Source: Ignavibacteriales bacterium (GTDB lineage: Bacteria > Bacteroidota > Ignavibacteria > Ignavibacteriales > Melioribacteraceae). Taken from it: DNA of 58,826 bases. Made by a program: the position numbers and the translations under genes. Position 1 is the first letter of the stretch. Each line of letters begins with the position of its first letter. The notes under the pieces were generated by a model. The model ran no database searches. It worked only from the letters and a program-made list of their open reading frames with translations, and was not told the origin of the DNA. Positions 56,834 to 58,826 of this stretch are shown one piece after another. Location of the stretch: NCBI GenBank assembly GCA_020635285.1, contig JACKAB010000004.1, positions 1-58,826 on the forward strand, given 5' to 3'.

Positions 56834-58826
56834 ATGAGAAACGAAGTAAAAGTAAAAAATATAGCTAAGGATATTTCCAGCGGAAATGGAAATGGTAAAT
56901 CCGGTGCAAATGAATTGAACGGCATTAAAAAAGATAAACTTATTCAAGTGTTAAAATTAATGTCAACTTCCCGCATTATGGATACTAAAATTATGAATAT
57001 GCTGAAGCAAGGGAAATCATATTTTCATTTGCCTTCAGCGGGTCACGAAGCAACTCAAATCGCATTTGGAATGACTATGAAACCCGGGACCGATTGGGCT
57101 TATCCTTATTATAGAGATATGGCATTTATGATTGGATTGGGATTAAAGATTGAAGATATTTTTCTCCATCAGCTTGCAAAGGAAGCTGACCCCATGACTG
57201 GCGGCCGACAAATGTCTTGTCATTGGGGTTCAACCGAATTAAATGTTCCAACTCAATCAAGTCCAACCGGCACGCAATTTCTGCAATCAGTTGGAACGGC
57301 ACTTGCATGTAAAAAATCCGGACTAAAAGCTGTAACATATGTAAGCAGCGGTGAAGGAACCACAAGCGAAGGTGAATTTCACGAAGCAGTTAATTGGGCA
57401 AGTAGGGAAAAAATTCCTGTTGTTTTTGTAATTCAAAATAATAAATGGGCAATCTCTGTTCCTGTAGAAAATCAAACTGCCGGCAAAAATGCTTCTGTGG
57501 CTGCAATGATGAGTGGTTATGATAATTTAATGCGCTATTCAGTTGATGGAACAGATTATTTTACAATGCAAAAAACTGCACAAGAGGCGTTTGAATATGC
57601 ACGCAGCGGAAATGGTCCAGTTCTGGTTGAAGCGAAAACAATTAGACTTTTATCTCACTCCACTTCTGATGATCAAGGTAAGTATAGAACAAAAGAATCA
57701 CTTGCAGAAGATGTTGCACAAGATCCTCTAAAGAAATTTGCCAATCAGCTTATTGCTGAAAATATTATTTCCAAAGAAACGTACGCAGAATTAACAAATG
57801 AAATTAAAGAACAAGTAAATAATGTAGCCGATTGGGCATATGCACAGGCTGAACCGGATGTTAAGAATGTTAAACGATTTGTTTTTGATGAAAGTGGAAA
57901 GAAGGATGAGCTAAAATATAATGAACCTAAATCCGTGGGAGTTCCAGTTGTTATGGTTGATGCAGTCAATCATGCATTACGCGAGGAGATGGAACGCAAT
58001 GAAAATATTTATGTATTTGGAGAAGATGTTGCCGATGGAAAAGGCGGTGTATTTACCGCCACAAAAGGCCTTTCTACAAAATTCGGAAATGAAAGAGTTT
58101 TTAATTCACCTTTGGCCGAAGCAAGCATAATGGGTGTTGCAATCGGTATGGCGATATTTGGTAAAAAACCATGTGTGGAAATTCAATTTGGAGATTATAT
58201 TTGGCCGGCGTTTATGCAGATTAGAGATGAGCTTGTCATGTATCGTTATCGCTCCAACAATAAGTTTCAAGCACCAGTTGTCATCAGGGTTGCCGTTGGT
58301 GGTTATATAAATGGTGGTTTGTATCATAGCCAAAATATTGAAGCATTTTTTGCACACATGCCAGGGCTACTTATTGCATATCCTTCTAATGCAGCTGATG
58401 CAAAAGGACTTTTAAAAACCGCATTGCGTTTAAATGATCCGGTTTTATTCCTCGAACATAAAGGTCTATACAGACAAAGTTATGCTACTAGACCCGAACC
58501 GGATGCGGATTATTTAATTCCATTCGGTAAAGCAAATGTTACTAGAGAAGGAAAAGATATTACAGTTGTAACATACGGTGCTATGGTTCATGAAACTGAA
58601 TTCGCTGCACGAACATTAAGTGAAGAAGGTTACTCAATTGAAATTGTCGACATAAGAACAATTTCTCCTTTGGATACTGAAACAATTTTCGAATCTGTTA
58701 AAAAAACCGGTAAAGTAATAGTAATTCATGAAGATTCATTAACTGCCGGATTTGGAGCTGAGATTGCTTCGCGAATTTCAGATGAATGCTTTGAATATTT
58801 AGATGGACCCGTAAAACGTTATGCGA
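56834..58826 (+). CDS. 2-oxoacid dehydrogenase E1, fused alpha-beta subunits (3' partial)
   Basis: The frame is open from ATG 56834 to the window end, so the C-terminus is missing; at least 664 residues. The alpha part (about 1-350) has AGHEATQIAFGMTMKPGTDW, YPYYRDMAFMIGLGL, HWGSTELNVPTQSSPTGTQ and the TPP/Mg region SSGEGTTSEGEFHEAVNWAS ending QNNKWAISVP. The beta part (from about 370) has VPVVMVDAVNHALREEMERN, VFGEDVADGKGGVFTATKGL, SPLAEASIMGVAIGMAIFGK and FGDYIWPAFMQIRDEL. This fusion resembles branched-chain (2-oxoisovalerate) or pyruvate E1; I cannot choose between them. AAGG lies before the ATG. E2 is expected downstream, beyond the window. Confidence 0.92.
   Translation, partial: MRNEVKVKNIAKDISSGNGNGKSGANELNGIKKDKLIQVLKLMSTSRIMDTKIMNMLKQGKSYFHLPSAGHEATQIAFGMTMKPGTDWAYPYYRDMAFMIGLGLKIEDIFLHQLAKEADPMTGGRQMSCHWGSTELNVPTQSSPTGTQFLQSVGTALACKKSGLKAVTYVSSGEGTTSEGEFHEAVNWASREKIPVVFVIQNNKWAISVPVENQTAGKNASVAAMMSGYDNLMRYSVDGTDYFTMQKTAQEAFEYARSGNGPVLVEAKTIRLLSHSTSDDQGKYRTKESLAEDVAQDPLKKFANQLIAENIISKETYAELTNEIKEQVNNVADWAYAQAEPDVKNVKRFVFDESGKKDELKYNEPKSVGVPVVMVDAVNHALREEMERNENIYVFGEDVADGKGGVFTATKGLSTKFGNERVFNSPLAEASIMGVAIGMAIFGKKPCVEIQFGDYIWPAFMQIRDELVMYRYRSNNKFQAPVVIRVAVGGYINGGLYHSQNIEAFFAHMPGLLIAYPSNAADAKGLLKTALRLNDPVLFLEHKGLYRQSYATRPEPDADYLIPFGKANVTREGKDITVVTYGAMVHETEFAARTLSEEGYSIEIVDIRTISPLDTETIFESVKKTGKVIVIHEDSLTAGFGAEIASRISDECFEYLDGPVKRYA

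Noticed and set aside
56489..56925. Minus-strand frames opposite lipB
   Set aside because: They oppose clear LipB sequence and the start of E1, and have no family features.

Overview
The window looks like a piece of a low-GC (roughly one third G+C by eye) Gram-negative chromosome from the FCB group, most likely Ignavibacteria (Ignavibacteriota) or a close relative. The evidence is the type IX secretion C-terminal signature (QNYPNPFNPTTTIKYS and its relatives) on several secreted proteins, a PorV-like outer-membrane protein, a TonB receptor with a carboxypeptidase-regulatory-like N-terminus, Reg_prop sensor architecture, and tRNA genes without an encoded CCA end. KorAB and a HydE-like radical SAM protein suggest ferredoxin-based, at least partly anaerobic, metabolism. 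The genus is inference.

Layout. 1-5650: 5'-truncated propeller/SpoIIE-phosphatase sensor, a small membrane protein, a lipoprotein, two minus-strand tRNAs (Cys, and an odd Gly-bodied tRNA with a GCU anticodon) and a UPF0316 protein. 5759-11039: pcm, miaA, an AtuA-like pair, prfB with its programmed +1 frameshift, and a CpeT/CpcT homologue. 11214-17025: the most unusual locus, an SLC12-type permease that reads through a long helical region into a P-loop ATPase and winged helix, followed by an MscS-type channel. 17081-28000: an MGMT-family protein, LiaF-like and PspC membrane-stress proteins, nadE, dsbD, korA-korB, nrnA and pepA. 28237-31668: two tandem secreted beta-propeller genes, the second riddled with lesions. 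31795-34923: minus-strand Lol-type lipoprotein export operon. 35208-35676: tRNA-Pro-Arg-His-Glu operon with terminator. 35866-43061: PlsC, S66 carboxypeptidase, HydE-like protein, TPR lipoprotein, a REP/RAYT module, a DUF58 protein and a phosphosugar mutase. 43394-53041: secreted propeller, TonB receptor, 1185-residue secreted protein, PorV-like protein. 53171-58826: VanX-type dipeptidase, endonuclease III, then lpdA-lipB-E1 of a lipoate-dependent 2-oxoacid dehydrogenase, cut by the window end.

A property of the whole window governs how to read it: about 30 conserved genes or gene segments change frame at short A or T runs (pcm four times, korA three times, lpdA three times). The residues on both sides match the family without loss, so these are most simply one-base homopolymer errors in the consensus. 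I give the full reconstructed extents and state where the frame breaks. prfB is the exception: its frameshift is the genuine regulatory one.
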